A stretch of DNA of 64,000 nt from Flavobacterium defluvii. GTDB taxonomy: Bacteria > Bacteroidota > Bacteroidia > Flavobacteriales > Flavobacteriaceae. The stretch is from NCBI RefSeq assembly GCF_900129555.1, contig NZ_FQWC01000004.1, positions 248,001-312,000 on the forward strand, written 5' to 3'. The position numbers were made by a program, and so were the translations under genes. The notes beneath the pieces are model-generated. The model did no database searches, was not told the origin of the DNA, and worked only from the letters and a program-made list of their open reading frames with translations. Positions 41,729 through 50,043 of the stretch are shown here, piece after piece. How positions within the stretch are numbered: the stretch's first letter is position 1; every line of letters begins with the position of its first letter.

Positions 41729-41771
41729 AAGTCTTAAAGTCGAAAGTGCAAACACAGGACTTTAAGACTTT
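41728..41771. terminator. Bidirectional inverted repeat between small protein gene and recQ
   Basis: Perfect 14-bp arms AAAGTCTTAAAGTC (41728-41741) and GACTTTAAGACTTT (41758-41771) separated by 16 bases, between convergent genes. Additional CTTTAAGACT copy at 41784-41793 touches the recQ stop region. Confidence 0.65.
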
Positions 41772-41791
41772 CGACTTTATAAACTTTAAGA

Positions 41792-43987
41792 CTAATTAGC
41801 TACTTCACTAATAAATTTAATACGCATTAAACGCAATTCATCAATATCGTAATCGCCATCAAATTCTTTAAGTGCGTCTTCGATTTTATCAGATTCTGAT
41901 TCCATGAAGTAATCGTGAATTTCTTCCTGCTGGTCGTCGTCTAAAATATCATCCAGCCAGTATTTGATATTCAGTTTTGTTCCAGAATAAACAATCTGTT
42001 CCATTTCTTTAATTAAAGCATCCATCGTTAATCCTTTTGCAGAAGCGATGTCACTTAATGGAAGTTTTCTATCAATATTCTGAATGATGTATAATTTGTT
42101 GGCAGAGTTTACTCCTGTAGATTTTACGACTAAATCATCTGGACGAATAATATCATTATCTTCAACATATCGGCTGATAAGTGCGACAAATTCGCTGCCG
42201 TACTTTTTAGCTTTTCCTTCACCAACTCCATGAATATTGTACAATTCCTGTAAAGTTATCGGATATTTAAGGGCCATATCTTCCAGAGAAGGATCCTGAA
42301 AAACAACAAACGGAGGAACTCCTAATTTTTTAGCTACTTTTTTACGAAGTTCACGCAGCATTCCTGTTAAAACTTCATCTGAAGTTCCTGAAGCTTTAGA
42401 ACCCGTTACGACAGTTTCGTCATCAGCCTCCGTGTATTCATGATCTTCAGACATCATAAATGAAACCGGGTTTTTGATAAAATCTAAACCTTCCTGCGTA
42501 ATTTTTATTACTCCATATGTTTCAATATCTTTAGACAATAATCCTGTTACCAAAACCTGCCTTAATAATGCCATCCAGTATTTTTCGTCATGATCCGATC
42601 CGGTACCAAAATAAGGCTGCGTATCTGTTTTGTGTGCTTTAATAACTGCATTGATACGACCTATTAAAGTAAACACAATTTCTTTTGATTTATAAATATG
42701 TTTGGTATCGCGAACAATTTCGAGAAGTTTAACGACCTGCTCTTTTGCTTCGACTTTATGTTTAGGGTTACGAACGTTGTCATCCATGTCTGCTCCTTCT
42801 CCAGTTTCGCTGTCAAATTCTTCTCCAAAATAATGAAGAAGGAATTTTCTACGTGACATTGAAGTTTCGGCGTAAGCTACAACTTCCTGTAAAAGTGCAA
42901 ATCCAATTTCCTGCTCGGCAACTGGTTTTCCAGACATAAATTTCTCCAGCTTTTCTACATCTTTATAAGAATAATATGCTAAGCAATGTCCTTCTCCACC
43001 GTCACGTCCGGCACGACCTGTTTCCTGATAGTAACTTTCTAAAGATTTTGGAATATCATGGTGAATTACAAAACGAACGTCTGGTTTGTCGATTCCCATT
43101 CCAAATGCAATTGTTGCTACTACAACATCAACATCTTCCATCAAAAACATGTCCTGATGTTTGGCACGGGTTTTAGCATCCAAACCTGCGTGATAAGGAA
43201 CCGCACTGATTCCGTTTACTTGCAAAACCTCAGCAATTGATTCTACTTTTTTACGGCTTAAACAGTAAATAATTCCTGATTTGCCTTTATGCTGTTTTAT
43301 AAATCGAATAATATCCGATTCTATACTTTTTGTTTTTGTACGTACTTCGTAGTATAAATTTGGCCTGTTAAATGATGCTTTAAAAGTGCTGGCATCGGCC
43401 ATATCCAGATTTTTAAGAATATCTTCCTGAACTTTTGGAGTTGCAGTTGCGGTAAGGCCAATAATTGGCACTTTTCCTAATTGCTTAATAATATTTCTTA
43501 GATTTCTGTATTCCGGTCTAAAATCATGTCCCCATTCAGAAATACAGTGCGCTTCGTCGATTGCTACAAAAGAAATGGGCACGCTTTGCAAAAAAGCAAC
43601 ATATTCTTCTTTTGTTAACGATTCTGGTGCCACGTATAAAAGTTTTGTTACACCAGATGTAATATCTTTTTTAACCTGAGCAATTTCTGTTTTGGTAAGA
43701 GAGGAATTCAACACATGTGCAATTCCGTTTTCTGATGAAAGGCTTCGAATCGCATCTACCTGGTTTTTCATCAAAGCAATTAAAGGAGAAACAACAATGG
43801 CTGTTCCGTCCTGAATTAAAGCGGGTAATTGATAACAAAGAGACTTACCGCCGCCCGTAGGCATAATTACGAAAGTATTCTTTTTATCTAAAATACTCGT
43901 AATGACTTGCTCCTGCAAGCCTTTAAATTGGCTAAAGCCGAAATACTTCTTTAATTCCTTGTGTATTTCAATTTCGTTTGAATTCAT
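41792..43987 (-). CDS. recQ: ATP-dependent DNA helicase RecQ
   Basis: A 731-residue 3'-5' helicase of recombination and fork repair. Motifs: MPTGGGKS (Walker A, 42-49), DEAH (near 139), HHDIPKSLESYYQETGRAGRDG (motif VI) in two pieces, then the RQC winged helix and an HRDC domain (about 525-600; DEVLTGMLRELRKK to KYGSEFVALI). A further C-terminal part of about 130 residues, including a helical SLSDIASAKG-like unit (PLSDIASAKGLTMD) and an acidic tail, follows and is absent from E. coli RecQ. Start ATG; divergent from kdsD. Confidence 0.95.
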   Translation of the reverse strand: MNSNEIEIHKELKKYFGFSQFKGLQEQVITSILDKKNTFVIMPTGGGKSLCYQLPALIQDGTAIVVSPLIALMKNQVDAIRSLSSENGIAHVLNSSLTKTEIAQVKKDITSGVTKLLYVAPESLTKEEYVAFLQSVPISFVAIDEAHCISEWGHDFRPEYRNLRNIIKQLGKVPIIGLTATATPKVQEDILKNLDMADASTFKASFNRPNLYYEVRTKTKSIESDIIRFIKQHKGKSGIIYCLSRKKVESIAEVLQVNGISAVPYHAGLDAKTRAKHQDMFLMEDVDVVVATIAFGMGIDKPDVRFVIHHDIPKSLESYYQETGRAGRDGGEGHCLAYYSYKDVEKLEKFMSGKPVAEQEIGFALLQEVVAYAETSMSRRKFLLHYFGEEFDSETGEGADMDDNVRNPKHKVEAKEQVVKLLEIVRDTKHIYKSKEIVFTLIGRINAVIKAHKTDTQPYFGTGSDHDEKYWMALLRQVLVTGLLSKDIETYGVIKITQEGLDFIKNPVSFMMSEDHEYTEADDETVVTGSKASGTSDEVLTGMLRELRKKVAKKLGVPPFVVFQDPSLEDMALKYPITLQELYNIHGVGEGKAKKYGSEFVALISRYVEDNDIIRPDDLVVKSTGVNSANKLYIIQNIDRKLPLSDIASAKGLTMDALIKEMEQIVYSGTKLNIKYWLDDILDDDQQEEIHDYFMESESDKIEDALKEFDGDYDIDELRLMRIKFISEVAN

Positions 43988-44013
43988 TCTTTATTTAAAT
44001 GGATATTTTTGTA

Positions 44014-44021
44014 TAAATTTG
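44014..44021 (+). promoter_or_regulatory. -7 element of the kdsD operon
   Basis: TAAATTTG followed by CAACA, 54 bases before the proposed TTG start of kdsD. No clear -33 TTG. Confidence 0.45.
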
Positions 44022-44075
44022 CAACACATAAAGATACAACTTTCTTTTATACATACAAATTTTAAATATTCTGTT

Positions 44076-45041
44076 TTGATCTCAAAAGAAAATATACTGG
44101 CTATCGCCAAAAAAACAATTCTCTCTGAAAGTGAAGCAATTACAAAGTTAATTGATTTTCTGGACGAAAATTTCTTCGAAGCAGTCCAACGTATTTACGA
44201 AACTAAAGGCCGATTAATTGTTACCGGTATCGGAAAAAGTGCCATAATTGCTCAAAAAATGGTGGCCACTTTTAATTCTACCGGAACACCGTCGATGTTC
44301 CTGCACGCTGCAGAAGCAATTCATGGTGATTTGGGAATGATACAAAATGATGACATTATTATTTGTATTTCAAAAAGCGGAAACAGTCCTGAAATAAAGG
44401 TTTTGGTTCCGTTATTAAAACGTTTCGGAAATACTTTGATTGGAATAACCGGAAACATCACTTCGTTTCTGGCAAAAGGTTCTGATTATGTTTTAAATAC
44501 AACAGTAGACACAGAAGCCTGCCCTATAAATTTAGCCCCAACAAACAGTACGACAGCGCAGCTTGTAATGGGCGATGCACTAGCGGTTTGTTTAATGGAA
44601 ATGCGTGATTTTAAACCCGAAGATTTTGCAGTTTATCATCCGGGAGGTGCTTTAGGGAAAAAACTTTTGCTTCGCGTAAAAGATATGATAGAGCATTCGT
44701 TAAAACCAACTGTTACGCCTGATACTTCTATCAAAAAAGCAATTTTTGAAATTTCTGAAAAAAGACTAGGCGTTACGGCAGTGGTTGAAGACAATAAAAT
44801 TGTTGGAATTATTACTGACGGAGATATCCGAAGAATGCTTAACGATCGTGATTCTATAGCAGATTTAACAGCAAAAGACATTATGAGCAAAAACCCAAAA
44901 TTGGTTTCATCTGAAACTATGGCGGTCGATGCCTTAAATATTTTAGAAGATTTCTCTATCACGCAATTGATTGTTGCAGATAATGGAGAATACAAAGGCG
45001 TATTACATTTACATGACATTTTAAAAGAAGGAATCGTATAA
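44076..45041 (+). CDS. kdsD: KpsF/GutQ family sugar-phosphate isomerase (arabinose-5-phosphate isomerase)
   Basis: Makes arabinose-5-phosphate from ribulose-5-phosphate for KDO, the inner core sugar of LPS. From the TTG at 44076 it has 321 residues: a SIS domain (about 40-175; GIGKSAIIAQK, SKSGNSPE) and two CBS domains (about 205-321). The frame is open back into recQ, but a promoter element at 44014 and the family's length argue for the TTG start. Its stop overlaps the tatC start by one base; it heads the kdsD-tatC-CMD-lptB operon. Confidence 0.93.
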   Translation: MISKENILAIAKKTILSESEAITKLIDFLDENFFEAVQRIYETKGRLIVTGIGKSAIIAQKMVATFNSTGTPSMFLHAAEAIHGDLGMIQNDDIIICISKSGNSPEIKVLVPLLKRFGNTLIGITGNITSFLAKGSDYVLNTTVDTEACPINLAPTNSTTAQLVMGDALAVCLMEMRDFKPEDFAVYHPGGALGKKLLLRVKDMIEHSLKPTVTPDTSIKKAIFEISEKRLGVTAVVEDNKIVGIITDGDIRRMLNDRDSIADLTAKDIMSKNPKLVSSETMAVDALNILEDFSITQLIVADNGEYKGVLHLHDILKEGIV

Positions 45042-45856
45042 TGGCAAAGAAAAACCTTGGCGAGATGTCATTTTTAGATCATCTTGAAGAACTAAGATGG
45101 TTATTAGTTAGAAGTACAATTGCAATATGCATAATGGCATTTGTTACTTATTTTGTTAGTGATTATTTATTTGATCAAATTATTTTAGGACCAACAAGAC
45201 CTAGTTTTTTTACTTACGTTTGGTTTTGTGATTTATCACATCAATTAGGTTTTGCGGATAGTATTTGTATTACTGAATTAAACTTTATCATTCAGAATAC
45301 CGAAATGGAAGGTCAGGTAAATATATTCGTTTGGATGTGTCTTTTGGCTGGGTTTATATTAAGTTTCCCTTATATATTATGGGAGCTTTGGAAATTTATC
45401 AGTCCGGCTCTGTATGAAAAAGAAAGAAAAAATGCTAAGGTTTTCATTTTTACTTCCTCCCTGCTTTTCTTTTTAGGAGTTATATTTGGGTACTATGTAG
45501 TTATCCCTATGTCGGTAAACTTCGTGGCTACTTTCTCTATTAGCGAAATGGTGGTCAATCAATTTACTTTAGACTCTTACATGGGAATGGTAAAAACCAG
45601 TATTTTGGCGAGCGGATTGTTTTTTGAACTGCCTATTATCATTTATTTCTTAACCAAATTAGGATTGGTAACACCTGAATTTTTGAGAAAATATTGGAAA
45701 TACGCTGTTGTAATTATATTAATTATTGCTGCGATTGTAACTCCGCCAGATGTGGTGAGCCAGACTATTGTAGCTATACCAATGTTAATTATCTACGAAG
45801 TAAGTATCTTTATTTCAAAGATTGTATATAAAAATAAATTAAAGGAAAATGTCTGA
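45041..45856 (+). CDS. tatC: Sec-independent protein translocase TatC
   Basis: Core receptor of the twin-arginine translocase, which exports folded proteins. The 271-residue protein has the N-terminal MSFLDHLEELRW motif, six predicted helices and the FELPIIIYFL / WKYAVVIILIIAAIVTPPDV segments typical of TatC. tatA is not adjacent. The end overlaps the next gene by 8 bases, so they are tightly coupled. Confidence 0.95.
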   Translation: MAKKNLGEMSFLDHLEELRWLLVRSTIAICIMAFVTYFVSDYLFDQIILGPTRPSFFTYVWFCDLSHQLGFADSICITELNFIIQNTEMEGQVNIFVWMCLLAGFILSFPYILWELWKFISPALYEKERKNAKVFIFTSSLLFFLGVIFGYYVVIPMSVNFVATFSISEMVVNQFTLDSYMGMVKTSILASGLFFELPIIIYFLTKLGLVTPEFLRKYWKYAVVIILIIAAIVTPPDVVSQTIVAIPMLIIYEVSIFISKIVYKNKLKENV

Positions 45857-46202
45857 TTTAATTCAAGAATTTAACGACTATCGTTCTAAAATGAACGAAA
45901 AATTATTAGCTGACAATAACAAAATTGTAAAGCGAATTTTTAATCTTGACACTAATGCTTACGCAGAAGGTGCTCTGGATGTAAAAACAAAAGAACTTTT
46001 AGGTTTAGTTGCTTCTACCGTTTTGCGTTGTGACGACTGTGTAAAATACCATTTAGAAACAAGTTATAAAGAAGGCGTTTCTAAAGAAGAAATGATGGAA
46101 GCCATGGGAATCGCAACTCTTGTTGGAGGAACAATCGTAATTCCGCATTTAAGACGAGCTTACGAATTCTGGGAAGCCCTTGAAGAAGCTGGAAATAAAT
46201 AA
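45849..46202 (+). CDS. Carboxymuconolactone decarboxylase/AhpD-like protein
   Basis: A 117-residue helical protein of the CMD family. It carries a CxxC with following His (Cys61, Cys64, His68 in RCDDCVKYH), as in AhpD-type disulfide reductases and peroxidases, so an antioxidant role is more likely than a decarboxylase role. It overlaps tatC by 8 bases and precedes lptB; the same order is common in Bacteroidota. Substrate unknown. Confidence 0.88.
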   Translation: MSDLIQEFNDYRSKMNEKLLADNNKIVKRIFNLDTNAYAEGALDVKTKELLGLVASTVLRCDDCVKYHLETSYKEGVSKEEMMEAMGIATLVGGTIVIPHLRRAYEFWEALEEAGNK

Positions 46203-46224
46203 TTGTTAATACGTTTAACTGTTG

Positions 46225-46277
46225 AATCGTTTATTCGTTAATTTGCAGCGACTAAACGATTTATCGATTAAACGATT
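46225..46277. repeat. AATCGTTTA repeats before lptB
   Basis: AATCGTTTA at 46225-46233 and its complement TAAACGATT at 46253-46261 and 46269-46277. One arm can pair with either copy. The sequence GTTAATTTGC at 46237-46246 could be a weak -7 element for lptB. Confidence 0.6.
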
Positions 46278-46288
46278 AAACTTAAAAA

Positions 46289-47029
46289 ATGAAATTAAGA
46301 GCCGATAATTTAATAAAAACATATAAAGGCCGAAGTGTTGTAAAAGGAATTTCTGTCGAAGTAAATCAGGGAGAAATTGTTGGACTTTTGGGGCCAAATG
46401 GTGCCGGAAAAACAACATCCTTTTATATGATCGTAGGATTGGTAAAACCAAATTCCGGAAATATTTATCTTGATGATTTGAATATTACTGATTATCCGAT
46501 GTACAAACGTGCACAGCAGGGTATTGGTTATTTGGCACAAGAAGCTTCTGTTTTTAGAAAATTAAGCATTGAAGATAATATTTTGAGCGTTTTGCAACTA
46601 ACTAAACTTTCGAAGGAAGCTCAAATTGCTAAAATGGAAAGTTTAATTGAAGAATTCAGCTTAGAACATATTCGTACTAACCGAGGTGATTTACTTTCTG
46701 GAGGTGAGCGTCGTCGTACCGAAATTGCCCGTGCACTGGCAACCGATCCTAAATTTATTTTATTGGATGAGCCTTTTGCAGGAGTTGACCCGGTTGCGGT
46801 TGAAGACATCCAGAGAATTGTAGCGCAGTTAAAAAATAAAAATATCGGAATTTTAATTACCGATCACAACGTTCAGGAAACTTTAGCGATTACTGACAAA
46901 ACATACTTAATGTTTGAAGGAGGAATTCTAAAAGCCGGGGTTCCAGAAGAGCTAGTAGAAGACGAAATGGTTCGTAGAGTATATCTGGGACAAAACTTTG
47001 AGCTTCGTAAAAAGAAACTTGAATTTTAA
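46289..47029 (+). CDS. lptB: LPS export ABC transporter ATP-binding protein
   Basis: ATPase of the Lpt bridge that lifts LPS from the inner to the outer membrane with LptFG. The 246-residue protein has GPNGAGKT at 35-42, LSGGERRR (signature with the LptB-like ERRR), LLDEPFAGVDP and ITDHNVQETL, all hallmark LptB segments. LptF/G and LptC are not adjacent. It follows the CMD gene after 86 bases of repeat; it may have its own promoter. Confidence 0.94.
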   Translation: MKLRADNLIKTYKGRSVVKGISVEVNQGEIVGLLGPNGAGKTTSFYMIVGLVKPNSGNIYLDDLNITDYPMYKRAQQGIGYLAQEASVFRKLSIEDNILSVLQLTKLSKEAQIAKMESLIEEFSLEHIRTNRGDLLSGGERRRTEIARALATDPKFILLDEPFAGVDPVAVEDIQRIVAQLKNKNIGILITDHNVQETLAITDKTYLMFEGGILKAGVPEELVEDEMVRRVYLGQNFELRKKKLEF

Positions 47030-47044
47030 GAAAGTTATATATTA

Positions 47045-47080
47045 ATGGTAAAAAGTGAAATGTAAATTGCTTTTTACCAT
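47045..47080 (+). terminator. Terminator of lptB
   Basis: ATGGTAAAAAG pairs perfectly with CTTTTTACCAT across a 14-base loop, followed by a TTTT tail, 16 bases after the lptB stop codon. Confidence 0.7.
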
Positions 47081-47090
47081 TTTTAATTTC

Positions 47091-47144
47091 ACATCTCACT
47101 TTTTACATCTCACTTTTTACATCTTACTTTTCACATCTTACTCT
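47091..47144. repeat. 14-bp tandem repeat entering the GH25 gene
   Basis: Units ACATCTCACTTTTT (47091-47104), the same (47105-47118), ACATCTTACTTTTC (47119-47132) and a partial ACATCTTACTCT (47133-47144). The last unit contains the GH25 stop codon (TTA at 47138-47140 on the plus strand). Confidence 0.85.
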
Positions 47145-47992
47145 ACAGTAATAAACTGCAGCTGCTCAATATCACCATTATAGATATTCACATCAACACG
47201 ATGTTTAATTCCAGGCAGAGAAGCTTTTTCTGTAAACTGCCAAAAAAGCCAATCGTCTTCAATTTTTTCGCGATAGAAATTGTAATTAGCAATCCAAAAC
47301 AGATATTCCCCAAATTCTTCTTTTAAGAAATCAGAATAATATCTTTCTCCTGAATAAATAATAGGACGAACCTGATAATGTTTCTCAACTTTAGTTAACC
47401 AGCGTTTTAAACCTTTTTTCAAACTGTCTAAAGGCTGATTTTTGGGTAATTTTTCGATATCTAAAACTGGCGGAAGATCGCCTTTTTGCAACTTTACGGT
47501 TTTGATAAAAAGATTCGCCTGTTCAATAGAATTTTCGTTTGGACGATAATAATGATAAGCACCGCGCATAATTTTATTCTCTTTAGCGCCTTTCCAATTT
47601 CGTTTAAACTGACTGTCTACACGATCGTTTCCGGCAGTCGCACGAATGAAAACAAATTGTACTGGATATTTTTCATCTAGAATTTCAACTTCTTCCCAAT
47701 CGACTTTTCCCTGAAATTCAGAAACATCAATTCCAACGACTTTTCCTTTATGATTTTCGAGAACGCGAATATTTCTAACATCCGAAAGATGCTTGTCTAC
47801 CTCATCTTCATCCAGAACTTTTTCTGACTTAAATCCTAGATAATAAGCCAGCCCTTTACGATAGTGATAAAGAGTTCCTATAAAAAGAAGCGCGAAGAAA
47901 ATCAACAAAAGAAATCGAAAAATCCTGCTTAGAAATGATCTTCCTGCCGGTTTTCTCGAATATGTTTTACGGTAAGTCGTTTTTCTTGCCAT
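47138..47992 (-). CDS. GH25 family lysozyme, membrane-anchored
   Basis: A 284-residue muramidase-type glycoside hydrolase. A basic N-terminus is followed by a membrane helix (about 22-42) with no cleavage site, then the GH25 barrel: GIDVSEFQG (Asp89), RATAGN, GAYHYYRP and the catalytic pair Asp178/Glu180 in PPVLDIE. It probably cuts peptidoglycan from the periplasmic face of the inner membrane. It lies 9 bases after pssA, so it is second in that operon. Confidence 0.93.
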   Translation of the reverse strand: MARKTTYRKTYSRKPAGRSFLSRIFRFLLLIFFALLFIGTLYHYRKGLAYYLGFKSEKVLDEDEVDKHLSDVRNIRVLENHKGKVVGIDVSEFQGKVDWEEVEILDEKYPVQFVFIRATAGNDRVDSQFKRNWKGAKENKIMRGAYHYYRPNENSIEQANLFIKTVKLQKGDLPPVLDIEKLPKNQPLDSLKKGLKRWLTKVEKHYQVRPIIYSGERYYSDFLKEEFGEYLFWIANYNFYREKIEDDWLFWQFTEKASLPGIKHRVDVNIYNGDIEQLQFITVE

Positions 47993-48001
47993 TCGAATAA
48001 A

Positions 48002-48736
48002 TTACTTTTTTTTCAAAAACAAATTATTTACGATCGAAAGTAAAACGTAAAAAATAATAATTAAAGGAACAGCTCCGAAGTGAAATAATAAAAGTAACAC
48101 AAAAGAAATAACTAAAAATACAATCTGTAACGCATTATCTTTAAAATTAAACTTTTTCACTTTTAAAGAAAACAACGGAATTTCTGCATTTAAAATATAA
48201 GCACTGCATAGCGTTATTACCAATAAAACGTATTGATTAGTCAGGATTTCCAAAAGCATTAAAGAATCTGAAAACTTTAAGACCAACGGAAGGCTTAGAA
48301 TGAAAAGTGAATTTGCAGGTGTTGGCAAGCCGATAAATGAATCTGTCTGACGTGTATCAATATTAAAATTTGCCAATCGATAACAAGATCCTAAAGTCAC
48401 GATAAATCCTAAAAATGGAATTGCCGGGCTTGTTCCTAATTCGTGTGCGCTGTTTGCAAACAAACTATACATTACATATCCAGGCGCAACTCCGCTCGTA
48501 ACCATATCAGCCAGGGAATCTAACTGTAGACCAAGCGGACTTGAAACTTTGAATAATCGGGCAAAAAAACCATCAAAAAAATCAAAAAAGATTCCAAGAC
48601 AAACCATGTAAAAAGCCATTTCGTAATTAAAAGAATCTCCAGTTTCGATTGCTTTCGAAACAAAAACTATTGCCACGCAGCCACAAAAAAGATTTATTAA
48701 GGTAATTAAATTCGGAATGTGCTTTTTGATATTCAT
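48002..48736 (-). CDS. pssA: CDP-diacylglycerol--serine O-phosphatidyltransferase
   Basis: Integral membrane CDP-alcohol phosphatidyltransferase making phosphatidylserine, the precursor of phosphatidylethanolamine. From the ATG at 48734-48736 (MNIKKHIPNLITL) it has 244 residues; an ATG 51 bases upstream would add a leader not seen in the family. The signature D55-G56-xx-A-R60, G69, D73, D77 is complete (FFDGFFAR and LDSLAD). About seven hydrophobic helices. Confidence 0.92.
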   Translation of the reverse strand: MNIKKHIPNLITLINLFCGCVAIVFVSKAIETGDSFNYEMAFYMVCLGIFFDFFDGFFARLFKVSSPLGLQLDSLADMVTSGVAPGYVMYSLFANSAHELGTSPAIPFLGFIVTLGSCYRLANFNIDTRQTDSFIGLPTPANSLFILSLPLVLKFSDSLMLLEILTNQYVLLVITLCSAYILNAEIPLFSLKVKKFNFKDNALQIVFLVISFVLLLLFHFGAVPLIIIFYVLLSIVNNLFLKKK

Positions 48737-48893
48737 GTTTTGGTTTGATAAAATTTGAATGACAAATTTCGCATAAATAAGCGACATTAATAGAAAAAAT
48801 TTCTATTAAAATTTCTATTAGATAAAAAGCTGGCAAAGATGGATTTTATAAACTTAACTTCTATAATAATTAAATTAGATGCATAAAATATTC

Positions 48894-48901
48894 TATTTTT
48901 G
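48894..48901 (+). promoter_or_regulatory. -7 element before the PorV/PorQ-like gene
   Basis: TATTTTTG, 42 bases before the TTG start codon of the gene. Confidence 0.4.
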
Positions 48902-48942
48902 AGGAAAATTAAAATAGACATTCGTCTGCAAAAAACTATCGA

Positions 48943-50010
48943 TTGAAAAAACTTTTTGCATTTTTATTATTTTGGAGTTTTGCTTCGCAATATGCACAAA
49001 CCGTTCGGAAATATTCGAATGAGTTTATGAATATTGGCGTTGATGCCGCAGCTCTGGGAATGTCTAGTGCTGTGACCGCTTCTACAAATGATGTAAATGC
49101 AGTTTATTGGAACCCGGCTGGTTTAGTTCATCTTGAAGATCATCAGCTTTCTTTGATGCATGCGAGCTATTTTGCCAATATTGCCCAATATGATTTTATT
49201 GGCTATGCTAGTCCAATTGACGATCGAAGTGCCTGGGGAATTTCTATGATTCGTTTTGGTGTAGATGATATAATGGACACAACCGAATTAATAGACAGTC
49301 AGGGAAATATTGATTATAATAGAATCCGTTTGTTTTCTACTGCCGATTATGGTTTTACTTTTTCTTATGCGAGAAAACTTCCTGTTGAAGGTTTTCAATA
49401 TGGAGTAAACGCAAAAATTATCCGTAGAGTTATTGGTAAGTTTGCCAATTCGTGGGGTTTTGGTTTTGACGTTGGACTTCAGTTTGAGCATAACGACTGG
49501 AAATTCGGACTGATGCTTCGTGATATTACGACAACCTATAATGTTTGGAATATTGACGAAGAAGAATATGCAAAAATTGCAAATGCTATTCCGGGAGAAA
49601 ACAATGAATTACCAGAAAGTACTGAAATTACTTTGCCAAAAGCACAATTAGGCGTTTCAAGAAAATTTGAATTTCATGGCGATTACAGTCTTTTGGCTGC
49701 CGGAAACTTAAATATGCGTTTTGAGCAGACTAACGATATTATTTCATCAAAAGTTGTAAGTATTGATCCCGCTCTTGGTTTTGAGTTTGGTTATACTGAT
49801 ATTGTTTTTTTAAGAGCCGGCGCCGGAAATTTTCAAAATGTAACGCAGTTGGACAATACCGAAAAATTAAGTTTTCAACCCAATATTGGTCTAGGTTTTA
49901 AATACAAAGGCATTCAGGTTGATTATGCATTGACTGATTTAGGAAACCAAAGCGCGGCTTTGTACTCTAATATATTTTCGATAAAAGTAGATTTAGGCAT
50001 TTTTAGATAA
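48943..50010 (+). CDS. PorV/PorQ family outer-membrane protein
   Basis: A 355-residue FadL-like barrel of the PorV/PorQ type, with a signal peptide (1-18). Family features are DAAALGMSSAVTA and NDVNAVYWNPAGLVHLED near the start and a C-terminus ending in Phe-Arg. PorV and PorQ are parts of the type IX secretion system or its attachment complex; this protein is shorter than PorV and has no linked por genes, so a specific T9SS role is not certain. The start is TTG; no in-frame ATG precedes residue 29. Confidence 0.85.
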   Translation: MKKLFAFLLFWSFASQYAQTVRKYSNEFMNIGVDAAALGMSSAVTASTNDVNAVYWNPAGLVHLEDHQLSLMHASYFANIAQYDFIGYASPIDDRSAWGISMIRFGVDDIMDTTELIDSQGNIDYNRIRLFSTADYGFTFSYARKLPVEGFQYGVNAKIIRRVIGKFANSWGFGFDVGLQFEHNDWKFGLMLRDITTTYNVWNIDEEEYAKIANAIPGENNELPESTEITLPKAQLGVSRKFEFHGDYSLLAAGNLNMRFEQTNDIISSKVVSIDPALGFEFGYTDIVFLRAGAGNFQNVTQLDNTEKLSFQPNIGLGFKYKGIQVDYALTDLGNQSAALYSNIFSIKVDLGIFR

Positions 50011-50043
50011 TTACAAACCTTAAACTTTTTAAAATTTTAAATC

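Noticed and set aside
43902..44075. Extension of kdsD back into recQ
   Set aside because: It overlaps recQ on the other strand, exceeds the family's length and lies largely before the -7 element at 44014.
46237..46246. Certain promoter for lptB
   Set aside because: TTAATTTGC is only a partial match to TAnnTTTG and lies within a repeat, so it is mentioned but not listed as a promoter.
48737..48787. 17-residue leader on pssA
   Set aside because: Family members begin at the MNIKKHIPNL-type start; the leader has no family resemblance.
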